From the NCBI GenBank assembly GCA_024636005.1, contig JAGXHV010000032.1, positions 1-64,000 of the forward strand: a stretch of 64,000 nucleotides of DNA, in the 5' to 3' direction. The stretch is from Bacillota bacterium. Its GTDB lineage: Bacteria > Bacillota > Clostridia > Peptostreptococcales > Acidaminobacteraceae. Of this stretch, positions 35,564 to 44,639 are shown one piece after another. Below the pieces are notes generated by a model. It did no database searches, had not been told where the DNA came from, and saw nothing but the letters and a program-made list of their open reading frames with translations. The position numbers and the translations under genes were made by a program. The first letter of the stretch is position 1; every line of letters starts with the position of its first letter.

Positions 35564-37825
35564 ATGAAAAAAATGAATCTGCCACTTTTGCTGGGTAGCG
35601 TAGTTTTGATAGTGATCCTTTTGGTGATGATGTTTCCAGAAATGTTTGTCGATCAAAGTCCCTATACTATACAACATACGAGATTTCTTCATGGAGATGG
35701 GAAACTTTACATTGAAAGAGCACCGTTTCCTCCGGCCAAAGATTTTATACTTGGAAGTGATCATTTGGGTCGGGATATATATAGTTACATTATTTATGGT
35801 ACCCGTCTAACTATAACGCTCAGTGTGATGATTGCCATAGGACAATTCTTGGTGGCAATACCGATGGCATTATACGCCGGTTTCGGAAATCGAGTTGCCA
35901 AATCTGTCATATTGCAGACTGGTGTGATTTTTTCTGCTATCCCAGCATTGCTGATTGCCATAATAGTATTGAAACTGGACTTTTTCGTTGGACTTGAGAA
36001 ACAAAAATCCATAATTGCCTTTATTGTTGTTTTAACAAGCGTGAGCTGGCCAAGGCTTGCGGGTCTGATTTTAGAAAGAGTAGAAGCGATACTTACTCAG
36101 CCGTTTATCCGAGGGGAAGTCGCTATTGGAAAAAGATATTTCAAAATCGCGATGGAGAATGTTTTACCACATTTGGCTCCAGAGATGATCATTTTGTTTT
36201 TTATGGAAATCGCACGAAACCTGTCTATGATGATGCAACTTGGAATATTTGCGGTATTTGTTGGAAATTTAGGTTTGATCAGTGATGCTTCGGCGGGTAT
36301 CCCTATCAATTTGACTGTAAGTTTTGAACCTGAGTGGGCAAGTATGCTGAGTACATCCAGAACTTTAATCAGTACAGCGCCTTGGGCGATAATTTATCCC
36401 GCACTGGCTTTCTTCATCAGCGTACTCGGGTTTAATTTGTTTGGAGAAGGGCTTAGAAATACCATGCAAAAAAAAGATTCTCGTGCTGTTTTACTGTTTA
36501 GAAAAATAATTTCATTCGATTTTAAGTATATTTGGAGAAATAGTGAAAAAAAAATAAAAGTGAAAATGGCCATTTGGACAATCGCCTTCACATTTTTATT
36601 AGGGCTGTTTACTTGGATCAACAACGAAGATTACAGTATCGGGTACAGGACCGATTCATCAGAATTGCCTGAACAGGTTGTCATTGGTACCGAATCTGCA
36701 GTTAAAACCGCGAATTATATCGCAACCAAGATGTCCGAAATGGGAATTGAACCAATAAAAAACGAAAGTTATTTGATGGGTTATGATATTGGACCATCTT
36801 ACCTCATTGAATCTCAATTGTTGAGGCTGAACGTCCCAGGAACCCCCATTGAATTAAAAAAAGATTCGGATTATGCATTTATGACCTCAGGCAATATAAG
36901 TGAAACCGGACCTATTTATGATGCAACACGAGAGGATATGTTTGATCTCCAGGATTATAGTCAATTTGAAGGTCATTATGTTTTACTGGATAAATCCTAC
37001 TACAACGATAGTGCAATTGGATATTTCATTGACAACATCACTCAAAATGTCAATATTAAAGGCATCCTACTTATAGCGAATAAAGATGAGAAGCTTGAAA
37101 ATGTTATTGTTCATGCGAGCGAGGAATTGGCGGTTATAATCGTTTCCAGAGAGGCTTCAAAAAAAATGATTGAATATCCAGACGTTAGCATTACCATCGA
37201 AACTGTGGTTAAACCCATTGATTCAATGGGTTACAATGTCGTTGGAATCTATAAGGGGACCGATAAGAACATAGGAGATGAAGCCATCGTCATCGGAATG
37301 AATTACAATTACCTTGAGAGCAACAATAAAGAAGTTCTTGAATTTAATCTCAAATTGATGGAAAAACTTTGTGGTCTCGCTACCAACAAGAGGTCCATTA
37401 TTTTCATGTTCTTGGATGGTACCATCAATGAAGAACAACACGGTATACACTATATTGCTCAGGATTTCCCATACAGTTCTCAAAAAGTTCAAGTATACAT
37501 CGACCTTACAGGGATTCGAACCACAGAATTTGGAAAAGTGGAGTTTAGTACTGCTCAAGCACCAATCACAAGACAATTTTCGTGGAGTCTTGGGCATCAT
37601 CTCAATAAAGAACTGAATAACAAAGATTTTGATCTCCAGCAGCTTGAGGCTATGTTTATTAATGGGGAGTACTATTTTACGGGCAGTATCGCTGATAACG
37701 CTCTCTTCTGGAACCGCGGCATGCCAACCATCATCATCGGAACCTTGCGAGCTGAAGAAAACAAGAAAAATCTTGAGGATCTAGGTGCTATCATTCTTGA
37801 AGTCATAAGTAAAAACAACTATTAA
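35564..37825 (+). CDS. fusion: Opp/Dpp-type ABC permease (OppC-like) + degenerate PA/M28-like domain
   Basis: The 753-residue protein has the opposite order to its neighbour. OppC-type permease occupies residues 1-~305: TM1 with LLLGSVVLIVILLVMMFP, PFPPAKDFILGSDHLGRDIYSYIIYG, EAA loop GEVAIGKRYFKIAMENVLPH, and end FNLFGEGLRNTM. A further TM helix (~333-352) leads outside, then come a PA-like region (~400-520) and an M28-like domain (~555-750). In the M28 part NYN (580-582) replaces HxD, the GAND motif is absent, FLDGTINEEQHG (616-627) keeps two Glu, YIDLTG keeps the Asp, and no terminal His is visible. A zinc peptidase activity is very unlikely. Two bases separate it from the first permease gene. 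Both external domains would face each other over the transport pore. Confidence 0.85.
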   Translation: MKKMNLPLLLGSVVLIVILLVMMFPEMFVDQSPYTIQHTRFLHGDGKLYIERAPFPPAKDFILGSDHLGRDIYSYIIYGTRLTITLSVMIAIGQFLVAIPMALYAGFGNRVAKSVILQTGVIFSAIPALLIAIIVLKLDFFVGLEKQKSIIAFIVVLTSVSWPRLAGLILERVEAILTQPFIRGEVAIGKRYFKIAMENVLPHLAPEMIILFFMEIARNLSMMMQLGIFAVFVGNLGLISDASAGIPINLTVSFEPEWASMLSTSRTLISTAPWAIIYPALAFFISVLGFNLFGEGLRNTMQKKDSRAVLLFRKIISFDFKYIWRNSEKKIKVKMAIWTIAFTFLLGLFTWINNEDYSIGYRTDSSELPEQVVIGTESAVKTANYIATKMSEMGIEPIKNESYLMGYDIGPSYLIESQLLRLNVPGTPIELKKDSDYAFMTSGNISETGPIYDATREDMFDLQDYSQFEGHYVLLDKSYYNDSAIGYFIDNITQNVNIKGILLIANKDEKLENVIVHASEELAVIIVSREASKKMIEYPDVSITIETVVKPIDSMGYNVVGIYKGTDKNIGDEAIVIGMNYNYLESNNKEVLEFNLKLMEKLCGLATNKRSIIFMFLDGTINEEQHGIHYIAQDFPYSSQKVQVYIDLTGIRTTEFGKVEFSTAQAPITRQFSWSLGHHLNKELNNKDFDLQQLEAMFINGEYYFTGSIADNALFWNRGMPTIIIGTLRAEENKKNLEDLGAIILEVISKNNY

Positions 37826-37851
37826 TCATTTTTTTAGGGGGCACATGTCAT

Positions 37852-38814
37852 ATGAATAATAAACTTCTTGAAGTCACAGACCTGAAAGTGTCTTTTTATC
37901 ACGAAACCGGAAAAGTTCAAGTGGTAAGAGGCTTTGATATGAGCCTCGATAACGGTGAGATTATTGGAATCCTTGGTGAATCCGGAAGTGGAAAGACTGT
38001 TTCCGCTACAGCGATTTTGAAACTGGAAGAAGATGATGTGAGTTGTATTGATTCAGGTACGGTTATTTTTAAAGGGTTGAGTTTATTGGACCTTCCAGAA
38101 ACTGAACTGAGAACAATCAGAGGCAATAGGATTTCGTATATATTTCAAAATGCTTCAAGTGCGCTAAACCCATATAAAAGTATAGGAAAGCAGTTGAGTG
38201 AAGTGCTTAAGAACCATAAATTACGCTATTCAAAGGAGATCGTTCTGAGTACACTCAGCGAAGTTGGGATTGAAGATGTTGAGATGGTCTATGACATGTA
38301 TCCGTTTCAGCTCAGTGGAGGACAAAATCAAAGAATCATGACTGCTCAATGTATCATCAGCAAACCTGATCTGCTGATTGCGGATGAACCAACAAGTTCA
38401 ATAGACGCTTCGTTAAGAAAAATAGTACTCGATTTGCTGAAGGAAATTAATAGGAAAACAAACATGTCGGTAATCATTATTACACATGATTTTGATGTTG
38501 CCAAATATCTATGTAATAGGTTGATAATCATGTATGGTGGTCTTGTTGTTGAAGAAGGCACTATAGATGAAATCTTCAAAGATCCGTTTCATCCTTACAC
38601 AAAGGAATTGATTGTGTGCGCAAGCTCGTTGACTCGTGGAGATGATATCGTCTATACTCTTGAAGGATTTCCACCTACGCCATTTGAATTTGGGAATGAA
38701 TGTCCTTTTGCAAATCGATGCAAGGTGAGGTTGCCTGAATGTACGTCAGGAATTCCACGTACTTTAGAGATTGGAAAGAGGAAAGTGCGCTGCATCAGAT
38801 TTGAAGAGAGGTGA
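37852..38814 (+). CDS. oligopeptide ABC transporter ATP-binding protein (OppD/DppD-like)
   Basis: The 320-residue protein has Walker A GESGSGKT, Q-loop YIFQNASSALNP, signature QLSGGQNQRIMTAQ, Walker B LLIADEPTSSIDA and switch IITHDFDVA. The C-terminal oligo_HPY region has YTLEGFPPTP and CPFANRCKVRLPEC, the cysteine set that binds a [4Fe-4S] cluster in Dpp/Opp ATPases. This end is found only in peptide/nickel-type importers, which supports assignment of the fused permeases to that class. It lies 26 bases behind the OppC fusion. Confidence 0.93.
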   Translation: MNNKLLEVTDLKVSFYHETGKVQVVRGFDMSLDNGEIIGILGESGSGKTVSATAILKLEEDDVSCIDSGTVIFKGLSLLDLPETELRTIRGNRISYIFQNASSALNPYKSIGKQLSEVLKNHKLRYSKEIVLSTLSEVGIEDVEMVYDMYPFQLSGGQNQRIMTAQCIISKPDLLIADEPTSSIDASLRKIVLDLLKEINRKTNMSVIIITHDFDVAKYLCNRLIIMYGGLVVEEGTIDEIFKDPFHPYTKELIVCASSLTRGDDIVYTLEGFPPTPFEFGNECPFANRCKVRLPECTSGIPRTLEIGKRKVRCIRFEER

Positions 38815-38818
38815 TTTA

Positions 38819-39601
38819 ATGTCTATAATTGCGTTAAAAGTAGAAGGGCTATCCAAACATTTCATAATCAAAAGGAGTGTTTTTTCAAAGAAGATAAAAA
38901 TAGATGCAGTCAAGAAAATTAATTTTGTAGTAAAACAGAATGAATCTATGGGTTTGATTGGTGAGAGTGGTTCAGGCAAAACGACCATAGCAAACATGTT
39001 GCTCAAACTCATTGATTCTAGTGAGGGGAGCATTGAGCTCTTTGGAGTGGATATTACAAATTTGAATGGGGAAGCAATGAGAGCGCATAGAAAAGACATT
39101 CAAATCATCTTTCAATACACCCATGCAGTCTTGGACCCTAAAATGACTATTGAAGAACTGATCAAAGAACCTTTGGTAATCCATCAGATTGTTAAAGAAC
39201 ACGATCTTGATGAAGAAGTGGATAGACTGCTTCAGATGGTGGGCCTTTCCATATTGGAAAGAAAAAAATTCCCATCACAATTGAGTGGAGGACAGAATCA
39301 AAGGATTATAATCGCACGAGCAATAGCCACGAGGGCAAAACTCATCGTTTGTGATGAACCTGTTTCTGCACTCGATGTATCCGTACAGGGCCAGATTTTG
39401 AATCTTTTAGTGAAACTCAAAGAAGAATTGGGACTTACCTATGTATTGATTACTCATGACCTTAGTGTCGTCAAACACATGTGCAATCGCATAGCGGTCA
39501 TGTATCAAGGGGAAATTGTGGAAATTGGAGAAACCGAGAAAGTACTTTCAAATCCTACGAATCCTTACACAAAGAAGTTGATAGCGTCTATTTTAGATTA
39601 A
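38819..39601 (+). CDS. oligopeptide ABC transporter ATP-binding protein (OppF/DppF-like)
   Basis: The protein has 260 residues from ATG 38819, seven bases after AGAGAGG; the frame is open from 38771 inside oppD. It shows Walker A GESGSGKTT, QIIFQYTHAVLDPKMTIEELI (typical OppF Q-loop region), QLSGGQNQRIIIARA, LIVCDEPVSALDVSVQGQ and LITHDLSVVKHMCNRIAVMY. It is shorter than usual OppF (about 310) because the oligo_HPY tail stops at NPTNPYTKKLIASILD. The spacing to the upstream gene is four bases. It completes the ATPase pair; no OppA-type gene precedes or follows. Confidence 0.93.
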   Translation: MSIIALKVEGLSKHFIIKRSVFSKKIKIDAVKKINFVVKQNESMGLIGESGSGKTTIANMLLKLIDSSEGSIELFGVDITNLNGEAMRAHRKDIQIIFQYTHAVLDPKMTIEELIKEPLVIHQIVKEHDLDEEVDRLLQMVGLSILERKKFPSQLSGGQNQRIIIARAIATRAKLIVCDEPVSALDVSVQGQILNLLVKLKEELGLTYVLITHDLSVVKHMCNRIAVMYQGEIVEIGETEKVLSNPTNPYTKKLIASILD

Positions 39602-39624
39602 AAATGAAAAGGAAGGTGGAAGCA

Positions 39625-40827
39625 ATGGCAATCAAAAATATATCCATTATCGGTATGGGAGCACTTGGCATTCTCTTCGGCCAGCATTTTACTGAGATAA
39701 TGGGAAATCAATCCGTTGCATTTGTTGCGAATGAAAGAAGAATCGAAAAATTTAAGCAAACAAGAGTAAATTGTAATGGTAAAGAGTGTGACTTCAGGAT
39801 GGCATCCGACAGGCTAGAAGATAAGCCTGCAGATTTAGTAATCTTCGCAGTAAAATCCACTGCTCTGGAAGAAGCACTGGAAACTGCAAAACATCAGATT
39901 GGCAAGGATACGATAATCATATCGCTATTAAACGGTATTTCAAGTGAACAAATCATCGGAGCCAGATATGGAATGGAAAAAATTATCCACTGCGTAGCAC
40001 TTGGAATGGATGCAGTCAAGACGGACAATGACCTCACCTATACCAAAATGGGTCAACTGTGTGTGGGCATTTTACCGGATGAAACCGATAAATCCAATCA
40101 ACTGAACGCACTTTGTGAGTTCTTTGATGAAGTTAAACTTCCATACACCAAAGAAGATGATATCCTACACAGATTATGGAGCAAGTTCATGCTCAATGTC
40201 GGCGTGAATCAGGCAGTCATGGTCTACGAAGGTACATATGAGACGATTCAAAAACCTGGGGAAGCCAGAGAAGTGATGATCGGGGCCATGCGTGAAGTGA
40301 TGGAACTCGCTCATTATGAGGGGGTAAATCTTACCATTGATGATCTTAAGGCTTACGTTGATTTGATGGGTACGCTTTCACCAGAAGGGATGCCATCCAT
40401 GCGTCAGGATGGTCTTGCATCAAGAAAATCCGAAGTGGAATTGTTTTCTGGGACAGTTTTGAGACTCGCGGAAAAACATAATTTGACGCTTCCAATCAAC
40501 GCAATGCTTTATGAAAAGATTCGCGATATGGAAAGAGGCAAAGTTGTACAGTCAGGATTTTTTGATGCTTCAGAAAACCATCTGGATGATGTGCTTGCTG
40601 AGCTTAAGGCACATTCTGATCATGACGACAAAATAATCAGAAGCATAATACAGTATGAGATTGAAAAGTCTTATTCGGTGGATGCAAAAATAAAAATCAT
40701 CCAGTGTTTTGACCAAATAGATCCAACTCCTGATCTGAAATTAGAAATGACCCAATTTGTCAGAGCAAATGCCAATCATCCCAACAGCAAAGTCAGACGA
40801 GAAGCGAGAATATATTTGAATGGATAG
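39625..40827 (+). CDS. ketopantoate reductase (PanE/ApbA)-family protein with C-terminal extension
   Basis: The protein has 400 residues from ATG 39625 after GGAAGGTGGA. The N-terminal Rossmann part has SIIGMGALGILFGQHF, DLVIFAVKSTALEEAL and ISLLNGISSEQIIGARYG. The C-terminal domain contains HRLWSKFMLNVGVNQ with the catalytic-Lys position of PanE and PSMRQDGLASRKSEVELFSGTV, as in active ketopantoate reductases. About 95 additional residues (305-400) follow: Asp/Glu/Lys-rich helices with DAKIKIIQCFDQIDPTPDLKL and HPNSKVRREARIYL, resembling HEAT-repeat helices. Reaction of PanE: ketopantoate + NADPH to pantoate (coenzyme A route). No panB/C nearby. It is 23 bases behind oppF, maybe cotranscribed. 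Confidence 0.83.
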   Translation: MAIKNISIIGMGALGILFGQHFTEIMGNQSVAFVANERRIEKFKQTRVNCNGKECDFRMASDRLEDKPADLVIFAVKSTALEEALETAKHQIGKDTIIISLLNGISSEQIIGARYGMEKIIHCVALGMDAVKTDNDLTYTKMGQLCVGILPDETDKSNQLNALCEFFDEVKLPYTKEDDILHRLWSKFMLNVGVNQAVMVYEGTYETIQKPGEAREVMIGAMREVMELAHYEGVNLTIDDLKAYVDLMGTLSPEGMPSMRQDGLASRKSEVELFSGTVLRLAEKHNLTLPINAMLYEKIRDMERGKVVQSGFFDASENHLDDVLAELKAHSDHDDKIIRSIIQYEIEKSYSVDAKIKIIQCFDQIDPTPDLKLEMTQFVRANANHPNSKVRREARIYLNG

Positions 40828-40830
40828 ATA

Positions 40831-40875
40831 AAACCCCTGGATGATGCCGATGTGGCATACTTCAGGGGTTTTTTT
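40831..40875. terminator. bidirectional-capable terminator
   Basis: AAACCCCTG (40831-40839) pairs with CAGGGGTTT (40863-40871), with an inner ATGCC/GGCAT stem and seven T following. It lies between the convergent panE-like and formimidoylglutamase-like genes. Confidence 0.85.
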
Positions 40876-40877
40876 AA

Positions 40878-41894
40878 TTAATCATATAATGCTGAAAGGT
40901 TATTCTCTTCTGCCAGAGTGGTGACTATGGTGTAGATAATTACTGACGCCAAACTTGACGTGACTTGGTCATGGTCGAAGCGTGGTGAGACTTCAGCAAT
41001 ATCAAAACTCATTAGTTTCCCTGATTTGATGATGTGCTTGATAAGTTTGAGCACCTTTTCCGGGTGAAGTCCAAGAGGCTGCGCAGCACTTACACCTGGA
41101 GCATAAGAAGAAGAAATCACATCCGCGCATAGGGTGAGATAAATGCTGTCATTTTTTTTGATGAAGTGGTCCAGTCGCTCTAGAATTCCCCAGATGTCGG
41201 CACCATCGATGTCTTTTGCAAGCATATAATCCACGCCAAGTTGATGAGCGGTTTTGAATAAGTCAATTGTATTGCCGCTTTTTTGTATACCGACACATAA
41301 ATAGCGGAATGGATAATTGTTTTGTGAAGAATAGTCCGCAATTTGTCTGAACATTGTTCCAGAGGAGCCACCATTTGGATATGGCCTAAGGTCGAAGTGT
41401 GCATCAAAATTAATGATGCCTAGCGCATTTTGACTGCTATTTTGAGTCATATGACGGTGTAGTCCATGATAATGACCGAGTGCTACTTCATGACCTCCGC
41501 CAAGAACAATTGGAAAGAGACCGAGTTCAAGAATCAGATTGATAGCGTTTGAAAGTGTCGCCTCTGCGCTTTCCAGATCCTCATCTATCGGACGGATATT
41601 TCCCGCATCATAGAGTTTCAGTCCTTGATCAAAAGAACAGGGTCTGTTCATGAGTTCTCGTCTAATGCTCTCAGGACTGTTTTCAGCGCCGATACGACCG
41701 TTGTTACGCTTTACACCTACATCGCTGCAAAAACCAAGAAATGCAATTCCGAATTTATGATTCAAGTCTTCTTTCCTGATTTCTCTCAGGTCGATGGTTT
41801 GCACCCACTGATGCCACCTAAAGGCATCAAAATTGTCTTCGCTGTCGATTCGACCTTTCCAATAATCAGATGGAATAGGACTGTATTCTTTCAT
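40878..41894 (-). CDS. ureohydrolase family protein, formimidoylglutamase (HutG)-like
   Basis: The 338-residue protein has the binuclear Mn fold: VLGGGHEVALGHYHGL, IINFDAHFDLRPY, and LCADVISSSYAPGVSAAQPLG near 255-274. The wording of the last motif and the SSGTMFRQI segment fit formimidoylglutamase better than arginase or agmatinase. The usual D-x-D of the third motif is C256-A-D258, so one metal Asp is changed; I am unsure whether this is usual for the subfamily. Reaction if HutG: N-formimidoyl-glutamate to glutamate and formamide in histidine breakdown. No other hut gene is near; the gene is alone. Confidence 0.8.
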   Translation of the reverse strand: MKEYSPIPSDYWKGRIDSEDNFDAFRWHQWVQTIDLREIRKEDLNHKFGIAFLGFCSDVGVKRNNGRIGAENSPESIRRELMNRPCSFDQGLKLYDAGNIRPIDEDLESAEATLSNAINLILELGLFPIVLGGGHEVALGHYHGLHRHMTQNSSQNALGIINFDAHFDLRPYPNGGSSGTMFRQIADYSSQNNYPFRYLCVGIQKSGNTIDLFKTAHQLGVDYMLAKDIDGADIWGILERLDHFIKKNDSIYLTLCADVISSSYAPGVSAAQPLGLHPEKVLKLIKHIIKSGKLMSFDIAEVSPRFDHDQVTSSLASVIIYTIVTTLAEENNLSALYD

Positions 41895-42033
41895 AGGATC
41901 ACGCTCCTTGACTTATATTAGTGATTGTTGAGGACATTATATCAGAATAGAGTGGTTTTATCGTCTATTTGAACGAAACTCAAATAATATTATGGTAAAA
42001 TGGTTTAAGAATCATTATAGAAAAGGGTGACCC

Positions 42034-43107
42034 ATGGAATGGAAACAATGTTTGACCGCTTTTGAGAAGTCGGTATATATCAAATTCATAAAAACACTTT
42101 ATAAGGATGATCCATTTTATGTGGACTATTCAACACCGATACTTATTGAGATCTTCGCTGAAAAATCACCGTTTTCCAGAAATTTGTGGTACGAATCCTA
42201 CTTAATTATGCACTCTGGCGAATTGGTGGGAGTTTTGACATATCTGATCCATAAACATTATTGTGATGTGCTCCAAATCGCATTTTTGGAGTTTCTCGAT
42301 ATCGACGGATTACCACAGTTGATTCTAGATCATGCGGGTCTGATCGCAAAAGATAAAGGCGTCAAGGAAATCGTGATCGGATTAAATGGTCACGTCAATT
42401 ATGGTCTGGGATTATCAGTGGAACAATCCCATCGCCCAACATTTGGCTCTGTTTATACAAAAGCTTATTACAGCAAACATTTCAAGGAGCTTGGCCTAGA
42501 AGAAACGAGGCTGGTCTCTTTTCAGTATCCTTGGGAAACGAAAGAATTTCCCATGTCGATGGAAAAGAAAAATAGATTTTACGAGAGATTCAATTTTCGA
42601 ATCATGCGGAAAGAAACTTTTGATCGTGATATTGAGATTTATACTGCTCTTAACAACAAATGCTTCGGGGAACACCCATTTTATTTCCCGAGAACAGTTG
42701 AAGAAGATCGATTCTTATTCAAGGATCTGAAATATTTCATGGAGAAAGGCAGTTTGATTTTTGCTGAAGACGATGGAAAACCCATAGGTTTTTTACTTTG
42801 GTATCCTGATTGGGGTGAGATTATGCACCGGGGTGAGACGCTTTCGGTCATTACTTTCATCAGAAAGATTTTTTTCGGTAAAAAAGTGAAGGGCTTTAAG
42901 ATCGTTGAATGGGCTGTTCTACCTGAATATAGAAGAAAAGGGGTTCCAGTCGGTTTGTTGGCTCACTGTTTTGAAATGGTTAAAGACAGACAATTCACAA
43001 AGTGTACAACGAGCTGGATTGTTGAGGCCAATAAGGATTCAAGCGGATTTGGAGACAAATGGGCTGAGCCTTATGAGCACTATGCAGTTTACACATTGAA
43101 ACTATAA
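42034..43107 (+). CDS. GNAT-fold acyltransferase-like protein, first gene of the radical SAM operon
   Basis: The 357-residue protein has two GNAT-like halves. The C-terminal half (about 195-350) shows IFAEDDGKPIGFLLWYPD and VEWAVLPEYRRKGVPVGLLAH, the acetyl-CoA motif Arg-Arg-x-Gly-x-x-x-Gly-Leu. The N-terminal half (40-160) has YESYLIMHSGELVGVLTYL, a GNAT beta-strand pair without a clear acyl-CoA loop. It stands first in an operon of eight genes and the next ORF starts directly behind its stop. It probably transfers an acyl group to the pathway product or a carrier; the acceptor is unknown. The start ATG 42034 has a weak site (AAAAGGGTG). Confidence 0.7.
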   Translation: MEWKQCLTAFEKSVYIKFIKTLYKDDPFYVDYSTPILIEIFAEKSPFSRNLWYESYLIMHSGELVGVLTYLIHKHYCDVLQIAFLEFLDIDGLPQLILDHAGLIAKDKGVKEIVIGLNGHVNYGLGLSVEQSHRPTFGSVYTKAYYSKHFKELGLEETRLVSFQYPWETKEFPMSMEKKNRFYERFNFRIMRKETFDRDIEIYTALNNKCFGEHPFYFPRTVEEDRFLFKDLKYFMEKGSLIFAEDDGKPIGFLLWYPDWGEIMHRGETLSVITFIRKIFFGKKVKGFKIVEWAVLPEYRRKGVPVGLLAHCFEMVKDRQFTKCTTSWIVEANKDSSGFGDKWAEPYEHYAVYTLKL

Positions 43108-44046
43108 ATGAGGACAATGATTATGATGAACCCGTTTCTGAAAGAAGAGCTATGGCCTGTACTGGAAAAAACCCACGATGGTGAGTGTGAAAGACACGTC
43201 ACAGGTAGTGCTGTATTCACCACTTATTACACCAAACTCAATCTGCTGTCTTTTCAGAAGGGAAAGATTCAAAAAAGAGTAAGGATCTTAGGACTACCAC
43301 CTTCCATATCGCTTGGAGGTTTTGAGGTGGAGAACGGACAAGGACTTGATGAAATCCAGGAGTGGTTGACTGACCAAAACGGACATACCCTCGTGATTAA
43401 TTCAGAGGATCCCCTCGCAGGTAATTTCTCTTGCGTTCCGACTTTGCCCTCAGTGATCGTCGATAATAGATTTGAGAGTTTTGACCATTATTTGAATGAG
43501 CTCAGATCGCATTACAGATATAGGGCAATCAAAGCCATGAAAAAATTTGAAGGCATTGTTCAAAAGCAAAATGAACCTTTTGATAGGGCACTTTATGATT
43601 TGTATGACGCTGTATTTCAAAACTCCGATTATCCTCTTGCAAAGAACGATATGATTTTTTTTGAGCAGTTCCCAGGAACAATCGAGCAATTTTATTTTGG
43701 AGACACACCCCTTGGATTCTGTCAGTATTATATTGCTGAGGACACACTCTATTTCATGTTTTGTGGAATCAATTATAAATTGCTGAAAACTTATGACACA
43801 TATTTGAATATGCTTTTGGTCATCATTCGAAGGGGAATAGAGGCAGGTGTCAAAAGGATTGATCTTGGTCAAACCACAGAGACCATCAAACAAAAGCTTG
43901 GTGGAACATTGAAGCCACTGTATATATGCCATTATCACAAGAATCCGTTGACCAGAAGACTTATGAAAAATGTCATGCCGCTACTGGGATACACTGCACC
44001 GAAGGTTCAATATCATATCTTTAAAAATAATGGGGATCAATCATGA
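43108..44046 (+). CDS. BioF2/FemAB-like GNAT-superfamily protein
   Basis: The 312-residue protein resembles the Acetyltransf_6 (PF13480) layout, with the second GNAT lobe at about 140-300: SHYRYRAIKAMKKFEG, LGFCQYYIAEDTLYFMFCGINYKLLKTYDTYLN (strand and helix pattern) and RIDLGQTTETIKQKLGG, the usual end motif of such domains. These proteins add amino acids or acyl groups to glycans, lipids or peptides. The gene abuts its upstream neighbour with no gap and overlaps the methyltransferase by four bases. No precise substrate can be given. Confidence 0.65.
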   Translation: MRTMIMMNPFLKEELWPVLEKTHDGECERHVTGSAVFTTYYTKLNLLSFQKGKIQKRVRILGLPPSISLGGFEVENGQGLDEIQEWLTDQNGHTLVINSEDPLAGNFSCVPTLPSVIVDNRFESFDHYLNELRSHYRYRAIKAMKKFEGIVQKQNEPFDRALYDLYDAVFQNSDYPLAKNDMIFFEQFPGTIEQFYFGDTPLGFCQYYIAEDTLYFMFCGINYKLLKTYDTYLNMLLVIIRRGIEAGVKRIDLGQTTETIKQKLGGTLKPLYICHYHKNPLTRRLMKNVMPLLGYTAPKVQYHIFKNNGDQS

Positions 44047-44639
44047 GTATTTGGAATTTGTATGAAAAGACATATGAAAAACTTTGGGTTCAGCATATAT
44101 CTCTTAGACCGACCAGAAAAGCGGTGATCAGAGCACTCTCTAGTTTACATTTGCCAGAGAACACGCTGCTTGATATGAGTTGTGGTACGGGTCAGTTGCT
44201 TGATGATCTAAAAAGAGATTTGCCTGAAATTAAATGTATGGGTGTGGAACCGTCATTAATGAGACGCGCTGCGGCCTCCAAAGGTCATAAAATTCTTGAG
44301 AGCAATGTAGAGCATTTTGAATCCACTGAAAAATTTGGATGTATCGTGTGCACTCACGCATTTCCATACTTCTCGGATCAGCAAGACGCCATTTCCAGAT
44401 TTTCAGAGCATACGCTTCCTGGTGGATATCTGATTATCGCTCATGCTGAGACAAAAACAATATATGATCTACTCATGCTAAAGATTGTGAAACTAACAAC
44501 TTCAAAAGCGAATTATCCGGCACCTTCAAAGATGAAAGAGCTTTTGGAACCTTATTATAAAATATGTGACGTGGTAGAAATCAATGCTTGGTACGTCCCA
44601 AGCATCACAATGTATGTCGCGCGAAAAGGTGAATTATGA
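44043..44639 (+). CDS. class I SAM-dependent methyltransferase
   Basis: The 198-residue protein has motif I LLDMSCGTGQLLDDL near 40-54 and motif II CMGVEPSLMRRAA. The post-I Asp is replaced by Glu-Pro in a UbiE/Methyltransf_11 setting; post-II motif CIVCTHAFPYFSDQ and motif III GGYLIIAHAE follow. It is short, without an N-terminal extension. It overlaps both neighbours by four bases (ATGA), so it is fully coupled into the operon. The methylated product is unknown. Confidence 0.85.
   Translation: MSIWNLYEKTYEKLWVQHISLRPTRKAVIRALSSLHLPENTLLDMSCGTGQLLDDLKRDLPEIKCMGVEPSLMRRAAASKGHKILESNVEHFESTEKFGCIVCTHAFPYFSDQQDAISRFSEHTLPGGYLIIAHAETKTIYDLLMLKIVKLTTSKANYPAPSKMKELLEPYYKICDVVEINAWYVPSITMYVARKGEL

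Noticed and set aside
43450-43938. 162-codon antisense frame inside the FemAB-like gene
   Set aside because: Mirror of a well-supported coding frame, without ribosome binding site or family features.
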